A stretch of DNA of 64,000 nt from Candidatus Solirubrobacter pratensis (GCF_000425945.1 NZ_AUEK01000011.1:229085-293084); one strand, 5' to 3'. Positions 8,376-16,345 are shown, counted from the first letter of the stretch. Numbers and translations: made by a program. Notes: generated by a model from the letters alone, not told the origin.

Positions 8376-9557
8376 GTGGCGGTCCTCGGGGGGTATGGAA
8401 CGGTGTGGGCGGAGCGGCCGGTCCGCCGGCTGCTGGTCGCCTCCCTCGGCGGCCGCGTCGCCTTCTCGATGCTGCCGCTGGGCGTCGTCCTGTTCGCGAC
8501 CGACGCGACCGGGTCGAGCGCCACGACGGGCGCGCTCGTCGCCGCCTTCCTGCTGGCCAGCACGCTGGCGCCCGTGCGCGGGCGGATCGTCGATCGCCGC
8601 GGCCCCCCGGCGCTCGTGGCCTTCGCCGCCGCGTGCTCCACGGGCCTGATCGCACTCTGGGCCGCGGGAGCCGGCGGCGCGCCTCCGGCGCTGCTGCTGG
8701 TGCTCGCCGCGGTCACCGGCGCGGTCGTACCGCCGCTGGGCCCGTTCACGCGCGCGGTCTGGGGCGCGTCGCTGCGGGGGCGCGGCGAGCGGCTCCAGCA
8801 CGTGTACGCGCTCGACTCCGCCGGGGAGGAGGCGGCGCTGATCGTCGCGCCGCTGATCGTCGCCGCGATCTTCGCGGCGGGCTCCGCCGGCGGCGCGCTG
8901 CTGGTCGCCGCGCTCGGCCTGCTCGCGGGCACCGCCGCCGCGGCCCGGAGCTCGCTGACCGGCGCGCTCGCACCCGCGCGCGACTCGTCGCAGGAGGAAT
9001 CGGCCTCGGGCCTTCCTCCCGCGCTATGGCTGGTGATCGCCTCGCTGCTCGGGCCGGGAGCGGCGCTGGGAGCGCTCAACATGGCGGTTCCCGCATTGAC
9101 GCGTGCGGCCGGCGTACCGGCAAGCGCCGGGCTGCTGCTCGCGGCGCTCGCGATCGGCACGGCGACCGCGAGCCTGATCGCGGGCAGGCGCGCCTGGCGG
9201 CGCCCGCCGATGCAGCGACTCGGGTTGCTGCAGCTCGTCCTCGCCGCCGCGCTGGCCGGCGCGGCGGTTGCCGTACATCGGCCTGAGATCGTCGCGCTTG
9301 TGCTCGTGATCGCCGGCGGCGCCGTCGGCGCGCTGTTCGTGACGGTGTACGTGCTCGTCGATGAGCTCACGCCCCCAGGGACGGGAACGAGCACCTTCGC
9401 GTGGCTTGCGGCGGCGAACAACGCGGGCGTGGCCGCCGGAGCGGCCGGTGCCGGAGCGCTGATCGGGGGATCCAGCGGGGGCGCAGGGCTGTGGCTGGCG
9501 GCCGGATGCGCACTCGCGGGCGTGGGACTCGCGGGTATTGCGGGGGCGACGCGGTGA
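8376..9557 (+). CDS. MFS transporter
   Basis: A 393-residue protein with about 12 membrane segments. The short basic loop VRGRIVDRRGPP after the second helix matches the position of the MFS motif A. A loop of about 25 residues between the two six-helix halves (ARDSSQEESASG) is also MFS-like. The GTG at 8376 is preceded by TAGGCT (8363-8368) and a 7-base gap, so a leaderless message is likely. The substrate is unknown. It follows the glycosidase on the same strand but has its own promoter-like hexamer. Confidence 0.8.
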   Translation: MAVLGGYGTVWAERPVRRLLVASLGGRVAFSMLPLGVVLFATDATGSSATTGALVAAFLLASTLAPVRGRIVDRRGPPALVAFAAACSTGLIALWAAGAGGAPPALLLVLAAVTGAVVPPLGPFTRAVWGASLRGRGERLQHVYALDSAGEEAALIVAPLIVAAIFAAGSAGGALLVAALGLLAGTAAAARSSLTGALAPARDSSQEESASGLPPALWLVIASLLGPGAALGALNMAVPALTRAAGVPASAGLLLAALAIGTATASLIAGRRAWRRPPMQRLGLLQLVLAAALAGAAVAVHRPEIVALVLVIAGGAVGALFVTVYVLVDELTPPGTGTSTFAWLAAANNAGVAAGAAGAGALIGGSSGGAGLWLAAGCALAGVGLAGIAGATR

Positions 9558-9696
9558 GGGCATGTGGCTTCGCGAACCGCTCGACTTTCGTTACCTTCCC
9601 GCAACACACCGTCTGTTGGTCGCAGGCGGCTGCGGAAAGTCGTCGACCACGAAGGGCATTCCAGCGCGGACCCGATCGTGGATCTTCCGCCATTCA

Positions 9697-9784
9697 ACGA
9701 CAAACGGTCGTATGAGCCGACGCGAAGGGGGTGCATGATGCAGAACTGGCGTTGCTAAACGGGTTCTTCCCGACAGACGGTCGT
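9697..9784. promoter_or_regulatory. Two spaced dyads upstream of the HD-GYP-like gene
   Basis: The 246-base gap 9558-9803 has no convincing gene, although short open frames exist. It carries two near-identical 13-mers, GACAAACGGTCGT at 9699-9711 and GACAGACGGTCGT at 9772-9784. Each includes a dyad, CGAC-N5-GTCG (9698-9710 and 9771-9783). The 73-base spacing is about seven helical turns. They look like operator sites for a dimeric regulator of the gene at 9804; this is inference. Confidence 0.4.
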
Positions 9785-9803
9785 TTTCAGACCCTCTGGC
9801 CAA

Positions 9804-11054
9804 TTGATCTATGAGCATTCCCTGCGGACGGTATGTACGCTGCCCGACGTGCAGTCGTTGACGACATCGGCTCGTCGCCGTTTCTCGCTTGCCTTACACG
9901 GCTCAGCCGTCGTCGCGCTGATCCCTGCGTTCCTATGGATTGCGCCTCCCTCGCGGTGGGACCGCCCGGAGCTCCTGCTGGCGCTGCTCGCGCTGGCCGT
10001 CATCGCGCGCTTCCACGACGTCCCACTCTCCGCGGGCATCCACTTCGACGCCGGCATGGCCCTGGCGCTGATCGCGCTCGCCGTCGCAGGCCCCTTGCCC
10101 GCATTGCTCGTCGACCTCTTCCCGATGGTCGTCGGCGCTGTCGTGCTGCGCGAGCCGCTGGTGCGCGCCGGCAACCTGGCGAACGTCGCCGCCTATGGCT
10201 GGAAGGCCATCGCCGCCGCGCTTGTACTTTCGCTCGGCGCGGTCGACGGGCTCGCCGCCACGGCTGCCCCCTGGCTGCTGCTTGCGGCTGCGACGCAGAT
10301 GCTCGTCAACGTCGCGGTCGGCCCCGCGATCTACATCCCCCTGTGGCTTGGACGCCCATTTGCGGCGTTCCTCGAGATGTTCGCCGCCACCGTCCCGGCG
10401 GCGGCCGTGATGATGTCCCTCGGGACGCTCACGGCGGTGCTCACGGGGTGGATCGGCGTGCTCGCCCTGGCGGTCTTCGCGCTGATCGCCGTGCTGCCGC
10501 AGAGCGCCCTGACCTACGCGGCGCGCACGAAGCCCGCCGGCCGGCTCGAGCCGCTGGTGGCGACGCAGCGCTACGCGTACGCGCTCGCCCTGCACCTCGG
10601 GCTGGACCGGCACGAGCGCCGGCACCTCGCGCGGGTCGCGAACGTGGCCTTCCTGCGCCGCGCCGAGGCGGGCGACCCGATCGCCTACGCCTGCGCCACG
10701 CTGCGCGACCCCAGCCGCGCGAGCTGGGAGGCGGGGCACGTGAACGAGTGGTGGAACGGCGCCGGCGGACCCGCCGGTCTACGCGGCGCTGTCACACCTC
10801 TGACATCTCGGATCGTCGCGGTGGCGGATACCTGGAGCGCGTTGACCGCCCGCGGCGGCCCGCAGCTCTCGCACGCCGAGGCGCTCGAGGAGCTCGAGAA
10901 CGCGAGCGGCGCCCGGTTCGACCCGCAGATCGTGCTCGCGGCTCATTCCGTGGTCGCCGAGGAGCGCGTCTCGGAGACCGAGCCGGCTCCGGAGCCGCGG
11001 CTGCACACACTCCGCCTCCCCGCACAGCTGCGCCGCGCGCTGGCGTCGGTCTGA
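9804..11054 (+). CDS. Membrane protein with degenerate HD-GYP-like C-terminal domain
   Basis: Up to 416 residues. The N-terminal 230 residues form about six or more membrane helices of a sensor-like module. The remainder aligns with HD-GYP phosphodiesterases. A first helix (ATQRYAYALALHLGLDRHER) is present, but the HD metal motif is replaced by NVAFLRRA. HHE is reduced to VNE and GYP is GGP in NEWWNGAGGPAGLRG. The following PLTSRIVAVADTWSALTA and SGARFDPQIV are well conserved. A catalytically dead c-di-GMP binder or partner protein is likely. Start uncertain: TTG at 9804, GTG at 9849 or TTG at 9858, none with a clear Shine-Dalgarno. I do not recognise a named family for the membrane half. Confidence 0.7.
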   Translation: MIYEHSLRTVCTLPDVQSLTTSARRRFSLALHGSAVVALIPAFLWIAPPSRWDRPELLLALLALAVIARFHDVPLSAGIHFDAGMALALIALAVAGPLPALLVDLFPMVVGAVVLREPLVRAGNLANVAAYGWKAIAAALVLSLGAVDGLAATAAPWLLLAAATQMLVNVAVGPAIYIPLWLGRPFAAFLEMFAATVPAAAVMMSLGTLTAVLTGWIGVLALAVFALIAVLPQSALTYAARTKPAGRLEPLVATQRYAYALALHLGLDRHERRHLARVANVAFLRRAEAGDPIAYACATLRDPSRASWEAGHVNEWWNGAGGPAGLRGAVTPLTSRIVAVADTWSALTARGGPQLSHAEALEELENASGARFDPQIVLAAHSVVAEERVSETEPAPEPRLHTLRLPAQLRRALASV

Positions 11055-11061
11055 GCGCCGC

Positions 11062-12030
11062 TCAGCGCACGAGCGCGTCGATCGCCCGCGCCGTCGCGTC
11101 CCAGGTGAACCCCGCCGCGCGACCAAGCCCGGCGTCGCGCAGGCGGGCGAGCTCCTCGGCGTCGCCGAGCAGGGCGGGGAGCGCCGTCGCCCACTCCCCC
11201 GGCTCCACCAGCCGCGCGGCGCCGCCGCACGCCTCCGGCAGGGCGGTGGCCGCGGCGGCGAGGACCGGCGTGCCGGATGCCATCGCCTCCAGCACTGGCA
11301 GCCCGAAGCCCTCGTAGCGCGACGGGAGCGCGAACGCGAGCGCGCCGGTGTAGAGCCCGGGCAGCCGCGCGTCGTCGACCGGGCCGAGGAGCCGGAGGCC
11401 GTCGAGGCCGCCCTCGGCGGCGAACTGCGGGCGATGGCCGCCGGCGACGACGACGTCGATCCCCTCGCGCGCGAGGACCCGCGCCGCCGGCACGAGCGCC
11501 GCGAGGTTCTTGCGCGCCGTGTGGGAGGCGACGCAGAGGACGTACGGGCGGCCGAGGTCCGCGGGGGCGGCGTCGGGCGTGAAGCGGGCATCGACGCCGC
11601 CGTAGACCACGTCGGCGTCAACGCCGAGCAGCTCTTGCAGCTCACCGCGCGAGAACTCGCTGACGGTGACGACGCGGCGGGCGCGGCGCGCGATCAGCGG
11701 AAGGACGCGGCGCTGGAACGCCGCGTAGGCCGGCGAGTACCAGCCGGGATGCCGCAGCGGTGCGGCGTCGTGGATGACGACGACGGCGTGGCGCGCGGCC
11801 AGCGGCGCGAGGTTGGCGGGACAGAGCAGGGCGGCGGCGTGCTTGGCGCGGACCGGCAGGACGAGCTGCTCCCACACGTGGCCCGCGCGGTGGACCAGCC
11901 GAGAGCGCGGACGGATGACGTCGTAGTCGCCGAGCGCCGGAAGCCGCGCGCACAGCTCGCGCGCCCAGCGCTCGACCCCGCCCAGCTCCGGGCGGGCGGC
12001 GGCGCGCGCGTCGATCGCCACGGGCGGCAT
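11062..12030 (-). CDS. GT4-family glycosyltransferase (mannosyltransferase-like)
   Basis: A 322-residue GT-B enzyme. The donor-binding half has YVLCVASHTARKNLAALV and SRYEGFGLPVLEAMASGTPVLA, which contains the E-x7-E motif and is characteristic of WbaZ/mannosyltransferase-like GT4 proteins. IHDAAPLRHP and RVVTVSEFSRGEL in the N-terminal half are the usual acceptor-side landmarks. On the minus strand TAGGCT precedes the ATG by 9 bases. It converges with the HD-GYP-like gene with only 7 bases between the stops. Involvement in the same surface glycan as the 1-8 kb genes is inferred from proximity. Confidence 0.85.
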   Translation of the reverse strand: MPPVAIDARAAARPELGGVERWARELCARLPALGDYDVIRPRSRLVHRAGHVWEQLVLPVRAKHAAALLCPANLAPLAARHAVVVIHDAAPLRHPGWYSPAYAAFQRRVLPLIARRARRVVTVSEFSRGELQELLGVDADVVYGGVDARFTPDAAPADLGRPYVLCVASHTARKNLAALVPAARVLAREGIDVVVAGGHRPQFAAEGGLDGLRLLGPVDDARLPGLYTGALAFALPSRYEGFGLPVLEAMASGTPVLAAAATALPEACGGAARLVEPGEWATALPALLGDAEELARLRDAGLGRAAGFTWDATARAIDALVR

Positions 12031-12250
12031 CGGCGCGCGAGCCTAGTGCACGGGCAGAAGCTCGCGCGCCACCGCCACCTCGCCGAGCCGGCTGTCGGTC
12101 CGCGGCGTGCGGGAGCTGGCGGACGCGCCGGACCGGGCCACCGCCCAGGGTCGCCGTCGCCCGCCGCGTGCGCCGCCGAACGCGGGCCCCGTCCCCGCTC
12201 GCCCGCGCTGCGTGCGGTTCCGGCCGCGGTGCGCTTTGATCTGTACGGCC
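12031..12250. other. 220-base intergenic region between divergent genes
   Basis: This gap lies between the GT4 start and the GNAT start. A short minus-strand frame ending GEVAVARELLPVH stops near 12043 and could be a remnant. It has no credible start or length, so I do not call it a gene. No repeat or RNA gene is seen. Confidence 0.35.
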
Positions 12251-12865
12251 ATGAAACGTCCCGCGCTCCGTCGTCGCCTCCCGGAGGGCGTGCTCCGGCC
12301 GTCTGACCTGCAGCCCGCCGAGGCGCCGCCGAACATGCGAGTCGGGCTGCGGGTGCTGGCGCGCGAGGACCGGCAGGAGTTCCTCGCGCTGGCGCGCAAG
12401 AGCCACCGGCTGCACCGGCCGTGGACGTACCCGCCCGAGCGGACGGACCAGTTCGACGAGCTCTATCGCCGCTCGCGCCGCGAGGACTTCCTCTGCCTGG
12501 TGTCCTGCCGCCTCGACACGGGCGCGATCGCCGGCGTCTTCACGATCTCGCAGATCGTCCGCGGCGCCTTCCAGTCCGCCTATCTGGGCTACTACGCGCA
12601 CGAGGCCCACTCCGGCCAGGGCCTGATGCGTGAGGCGATCGAGCAGGTCCTCGACCACGCGTTCGGCGCGCTCGGGCTGCACCGCATCGAGGCGAACATC
12701 CAGCCCGGCAACGCCCCCTCGATCGCGCTCGCCCGCGGCGCCGGCTTCCGGCTCGAGGGCTTCTCGCCGCGCTACCTGCTGATCGGCGGCCAGTGGCGCG
12801 ACCACGAGCGCTACGCGATCACCGCCGACGAGTGGGCGGCGATGCGGGCCTCCGAAGCGGCGTGA
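12251..12865 (+). CDS. GNAT N-acetyltransferase, RimJ/RimL-like
   Basis: A 204-residue single-domain acetyltransferase. The acetyl-CoA pyrophosphate loop is HSGQGLMREAI (Q/R-x-x-G-x-G/A type) at about residues 117-127. GLHRIEANIQPGNAPSIALARGAGF forms the following beta4-alpha4 unit typical of RimJ/RimL enzymes, which acetylate protein N-termini. I start at the ATG at 12251; the open frame extends upstream but is not protein-like there. An Arg-rich 25-residue head precedes the domain. The acceptor is unknown. The gene converges with the uracil-DNA glycosylase gene and there is no sign of an operon. Confidence 0.85.
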   Translation: MKRPALRRRLPEGVLRPSDLQPAEAPPNMRVGLRVLAREDRQEFLALARKSHRLHRPWTYPPERTDQFDELYRRSRREDFLCLVSCRLDTGAIAGVFTISQIVRGAFQSAYLGYYAHEAHSGQGLMREAIEQVLDHAFGALGLHRIEANIQPGNAPSIALARGAGFRLEGFSPRYLLIGGQWRDHERYAITADEWAAMRASEAA

Positions 12866-12904
12866 GCCACGCCCGGCTGCCTCGCGGCGGGATGCTCCGG
12901 CTCG

Positions 12905-14668
12905 CTAGAAGAGGCCGAGCTGCCGCGGCTGCTCGGGCTCCGGCTGCGGTTCCGCCGCTGGTTCCGGCTCCGGCTCCGCGGGCACCAGCGCAAGCTCGGG
13001 CTCGAGCTCAGGCTCGGGCTCGACCTGCGCGGGCGCCGGCAGCGCGAGCAGCTCCGGGATGCGGCTGAAGTCCTCGCGCAGCGTCGCCAGCATCGACGGT
13101 GTGTAGAGCGCGGCCGCCGGGTGGAACAGCGGGTACAGCCGCACCGTCCGCGGCCCGATCTGCCGCACCTCCGAACGCCCATGCAGGCGCGTGATCCCCA
13201 GCGGATCCCCGCGCAGGAGCTTCGTCGAGAAGTTCCCGAGCGTGCACACGACCCGCGGCTGGATCAGCTCGAGCTGCCGGAACAGGTACTCCTGGCAGCT
13301 CTCGATCTCCTGCGGCAGCGGGTCCCGGTTCCCGGGCGGACGGCAGTTGTGCACCACGCCGCCCGCCGTGACGAAGTTGTGCGTCTCCTCGACATCGATG
13401 CAGAAGAACGCGGTGTCCTCCCCCGGACGGTCGCTGACGTCCGAGATCTCGACCTCGTCGAAGAGCACCTCGGGCGCGCCCACCTCCCAGCCCGACGGAT
13501 CGAAGGGCACCTGCGCCTCGATGTCCGGATGCAGCTTGTGGCGCATCGACGGCGGCACGAACGGGGCGATCAGGCGCGACAGATCGCGCGTGCCCGCGAC
13601 GTCGAAGTACAGCCGCCGCCGGCTCGCCTTCGCGGAAAGCCCGAGCCTCCGGAGACCGGCGAGAAGCACCTGCAGATCGTCGTCATCGAAGCCTACGGTC
13701 GCGATCTCGGCGACGGGCGGGCGCGCCGGACGAACGCGCGTGCATCCGTCGTCCATGAACCAGATCGCGAGCCGGCGCGCGTTCAACGTCGTCGCGACGT
13801 GCTGCGGCACGCCCTTGCGCGGCCGGTAGAAGTCGCGCCGTACGACGTCCAGCGCACGATTGGCGGCGGTGCGCACGTTGACGGCGTCATCCTGCGGAGG
13901 GCCGCCGGCCACAGCGGCGACCCGCCGCTGATCGAGCACGGTCCCGAGCTCACCGACGAGCGCCGCCTTGAAGCACGCGTACTCCAGCTCCTCCGGCGGA
14001 TGGCCCAGCTCGAGCGTCGGTCGCCCGGGCGCGATCGAGCCGGCGCCGAGCAGCGTGCCGTAGATCGCGTCCCTCGCCGTGGCGCTGAGGCCCTGGCCCG
14101 TCGCCACGCGGTCGCCCGCGCGCAGCTCCGCGGCGGGCACGTAACCGCGCTCGGTCAGCACGGGATGATCGCCCGTGAGCCGGATGCCGGCGCCCCGGGC
14201 GGAGCGATACGTGAGCTCGAGCACACGCCGCCCCCCGAGCGGCGTCGCATGCCATCCGGTGACGCGGCGGGGCACGAGCTTCCCGCCTTCACCGACGGAC
14301 ATCACCGTGCCGGAGTAGCGGTCGCGCGCGAGGCGCCCGATCGGCGCCCACGTGCCGTCCCCGAGCTGGACCTCGGCATCGTGGCTCAGGCACTTCAGGA
14401 CGTTCGCGATGAAGACGTCGGCGCGCGCCAGGCCGATCTCACCGAGCAGCTGCTCCAGCAGCCTTCCCGCCTGGCCGACGAACGGCAGCCCCTGCTTGTC
14501 CTCGTTGGCGCCCGGCGCCTCGCCGACGAACATCAGCTCGGCGTCCGCGTTGCCGGAGCCGAACACGACCGTGGTGCGGCTGGATGCGAGCTGAGCGCAG
14601 CGCGTGCACGCCGCGGCCTGTTGGAAGACGCCCTTGAGCTCCTCGCGCCGTTCCGCTGCGGAGGCCAT
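12905..14668 (-). CDS. Family 4 uracil-DNA glycosylase precursor interrupted by an intein
   Basis: The 587-residue precursor consists of N-extein 1-92, a 349-residue intein 93-441 and C-extein 442-587. The spliced enzyme would have 238 residues and remove uracil from DNA. Extein landmarks are CTRC (Cys21, Cys24), GEAPG at 49-53, GLPFVGQAGRLL at 60-71, CRPPGNRDP and LFHPAA. Family 4 enzymes bind a 4Fe-4S cluster with four Cys: Cys21, Cys24, Cys442 and Cys458. Cys442 is also the +1 splicing nucleophile, so the insertion sits exactly at the third cluster ligand. A Pro/Glu-rich tail of about 40 residues ends in QLGLF, resembling a beta-clamp-binding peptide. I place the start at the ATG at 14668; TAGCGT lies 7 bases upstream. 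Frames extending further upstream read as shadows of the divergent gene. Confidence 0.93.
   Translation of the reverse strand: MASAAERREELKGVFQQAAACTRCAQLASSRTTVVFGSGNADAELMFVGEAPGANEDKQGLPFVGQAGRLLEQLLGEIGLARADVFIANVLKCLSHDAEVQLGDGTWAPIGRLARDRYSGTVMSVGEGGKLVPRRVTGWHATPLGGRRVLELTYRSARGAGIRLTGDHPVLTERGYVPAAELRAGDRVATGQGLSATARDAIYGTLLGAGSIAPGRPTLELGHPPEELEYACFKAALVGELGTVLDQRRVAAVAGGPPQDDAVNVRTAANRALDVVRRDFYRPRKGVPQHVATTLNARRLAIWFMDDGCTRVRPARPPVAEIATVGFDDDDLQVLLAGLRRLGLSAKASRRRLYFDVAGTRDLSRLIAPFVPPSMRHKLHPDIEAQVPFDPSGWEVGAPEVLFDEVEISDVSDRPGEDTAFFCIDVEETHNFVTAGGVVHNCRPPGNRDPLPQEIESCQEYLFRQLELIQPRVVCTLGNFSTKLLRGDPLGITRLHGRSEVRQIGPRTVRLYPLFHPAAALYTPSMLATLREDFSRIPELLALPAPAQVEPEPELEPELALVPAEPEPEPAAEPQPEPEQPRQLGLF
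13346..14392 (-). mobile_element. Intein with LAGLIDADG homing endonuclease domain, inserted in the uracil-DNA glycosylase
   Basis: 349 residues in frame. Block A is CLSHDAEVQLGDGTW, with Cys1. Block B is LTGDHPVLT, with Thr73 and His76 (TxxH). Two LAGLIDADG-type motifs are present: YGTLLGAGSI at 111-120 and LAIWFMDDGC at 208-217. Block F/G is CIDVEETHNFVTAGGVVHN, ending in His-Asn, followed by Cys+1. All splicing residues are intact, so self-excision is expected. In the first LAGLIDADG motif the catalytic Asp position is Ala (GAG instead of GDG), while the second keeps Asp-Asp. The endonuclease may therefore be inactive or reduced to nicking. Base composition does not stand out from the host gene, which argues against very recent arrival. 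Confidence 0.93.
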
Positions 14669-14675
14669 GTGCGTG

Positions 14676-14681
14676 ACGCTA
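14676..14681 (-). promoter_or_regulatory. Putative -10 element of a leaderless uracil-DNA glycosylase transcript
   Basis: TAGCGT on the minus strand is separated from the ATG by 7 bases. Transcription would begin at or next to the start codon, and no Shine-Dalgarno is present. The 88-base divergent gap also has a small hairpin, GGAGAT (14705-14710) with ATCTCC (14718-14723). Confidence 0.45.
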
Positions 14682-14756
14682 GCGAGCGGTTCGGCGCATG
14701 TCCCGGAGATGGCCGCAATCTCCGCAGGTATCCTGGGTCCCTGAGCCGGTATCTCG

Positions 14757-15494
14757 ATGCGAGAACTGGACCCGCCACCCACCGATTCCCCTGTCTGCGC
14801 CGTCGTCGGCGCGGGTCGAATGGGCACGGTCATGGCGGCGGGGCTGCAGGCCGCAGGCCCGTTGAAGCGAGGCGAATCCGTGCCCGCCGACGTCGACGTC
14901 GTGCTGCTGTGCGTGCCGGACTCCCAGATCGAGGCAGCCGCGGCGACCGTGCCGGCGGGCCCGCTGATCGGCCACTGCAGCGGCGCGACCGGCCTCGACG
15001 TCCTCGGCGACCGCGAGGGGTTCTCGCTGCACCCGCTGATGTCGGTGCCGGCCGGCAGCGCGCCGGACGTGCTCGAGGGCGCGGGCTGTGCGATCGACGG
15101 GACGACCCCCCGAGCGCTGGTCACCGCGACGCACCTCGCGCACCGCCTTGGCATGAAGCCAGCCCGCGTCCCGCCCGAGGACCGCGTCGCCTACCATGCC
15201 GCGGCCGCGATGGCGTCGAACTTCCTCGTCGCGCTCGAGGGCGTTGCCGAACGGCTCGCCGCGACCGCAGGTGTGACGCGCGACCAACTGGCGCCGCTCG
15301 TGCTCGCCACCGCGCGCCAATGGGCCGAGAGCGGCCCGCAGCGCGCCTTGACCGGGCCCATCGCCCGCGGCGACGAGGCCACCGTCGAGCGCCACCGCGA
15401 GGTCGTCGCGGAGCGGATGCCCGAGCTGCTGCCGCTGTGGGAGGCGCTCGCCGAGGCAACACGGGCCCTGGCGGGTACGACGGTGTCGGGATGA
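14757..15494 (+). CDS. Rossmann-fold DUF2520 protein, candidate ketopantoate reductase
   Basis: A 245-residue protein. The NAD(P)-binding loop is VVGAGRMGTVMAAGL at about residues 16-30, followed by VVLLCVPDSQI and IGHCSGATGLDVL. The C-terminal helical half contains HAAAAMASNFLVAL and LTGPIARGDEATV. This is the plan of DUF2520 proteins, related to PanE-type reductases. Its stop overlaps the panC start (ATGA), so it is the first gene of a pantothenate operon. A PanE homologue is otherwise absent from the window, and reduction of ketopantoate to pantoate is the missing step between PanB and PanC. The role is inferred from context. At 245 residues it is somewhat shorter than I would expect for the family. 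Confidence 0.78.
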   Translation: MRELDPPPTDSPVCAVVGAGRMGTVMAAGLQAAGPLKRGESVPADVDVVLLCVPDSQIEAAAATVPAGPLIGHCSGATGLDVLGDREGFSLHPLMSVPAGSAPDVLEGAGCAIDGTTPRALVTATHLAHRLGMKPARVPPEDRVAYHAAAAMASNFLVALEGVAERLAATAGVTRDQLAPLVLATARQWAESGPQRALTGPIARGDEATVERHREVVAERMPELLPLWEALAEATRALAGTTVSG

Positions 15495-16345
15495 GGACGA
15501 TCCGGACCATCGCGGAGCTGCGCGGGTACCTGAAGCGCGCCCGCGGCCAGGAGATGACCGTCGGGCTGGTCCCGACGATGGGCGCGTTCCACGCCGGCCA
15601 CCACTCGCTGATGCGGGCCGCCCGCGCCGAGCACGACGAGGTCATCGTGTCGCTGTTCGTCAACCCCGCGCAGTTCAACGACGCGGGCGACCTCGCCGCC
15701 TATCCCCGCAACGAGTCCCAGGACGCCGCCGAGGCCGCGGAGCTCGGCGTCGACGTCCTGTTCGCCCCGCCGGTCGCGGAGATCTACCCGCCGGGCTTCT
15801 CCACCAGCGTCCAGGTCGCGGGCCTGTCGGAGATCCTCGAGGGCGCCGAGCGCGGCCCCGGCCACTTCGCCGGCGTCTGCACGATCGTGACCAAGCTGCT
15901 GAACATCGTCGGGCCCGACGTCGCCTACTTCGGCCAGAAGGACGCGCAGCAGGTCGCCGTCGTCAAGCGCATGGTGCGCGACCTCGACATCCCGGTCCGC
16001 CTCGAGGCGCTGCCGACGGTCCGCGAGCCGGACGGCCTCGCGCTGTCCAGCCGCAACGTCCACCTCGGCCCGGACGACCGCATCCGCGCCCTCGCCCTCT
16101 CGCGCGCGCTCAAGGCGGCGGAGGATGCCGTCGCGGGAGGCGAGCGCGACGCTCGCCGCGTGCACGAGATCGCCGCCGCCCAGCTTCGCGACGTCGACGC
16201 CGAGTACCTGGCGATCGTCGACCCCGCCAACTTCGATGCGCTCACGACGATCGACGGCCGCGCCCTCGTCGCGGTCGCGGCGCACGTGGGCCCCGTCCGA
16301 CTGATCGACAACGTCGTCCTGCAACCCGTTCCGGTGGCGACCTGA
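15491..16345 (+). CDS. panC: Pantothenate synthetase
   Basis: A 284-residue enzyme that condenses pantoate with beta-alanine using ATP (pantoyl-adenylate intermediate) in the cytoplasm. The nucleotidyl-transferase signature is VPTMGAFHAGHHSLM at about residues 27-41, with His34 and His37. FVNPAQFN, YFGQKDAQQ and LALSSRNVHL complete the family pattern, the last acting as the KMSKS-like loop. The length is normal. The ATG at 15491 overlaps the upstream stop, so it is coupled to the DUF2520 gene. panB follows after 30 bases. Confidence 0.96.
   Translation: MRTIRTIAELRGYLKRARGQEMTVGLVPTMGAFHAGHHSLMRAARAEHDEVIVSLFVNPAQFNDAGDLAAYPRNESQDAAEAAELGVDVLFAPPVAEIYPPGFSTSVQVAGLSEILEGAERGPGHFAGVCTIVTKLLNIVGPDVAYFGQKDAQQVAVVKRMVRDLDIPVRLEALPTVREPDGLALSSRNVHLGPDDRIRALALSRALKAAEDAVAGGERDARRVHEIAAAQLRDVDAEYLAIVDPANFDALTTIDGRALVAVAAHVGPVRLIDNVVLQPVPVAT

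Noticed and set aside
12043..12399. Minus-strand frame ending GEVAVARELLPVH upstream of the GT4 gene
   Set aside because: No plausible start, most of it overlaps the GNAT gene and its composition is shadow-like; at best a remnant.
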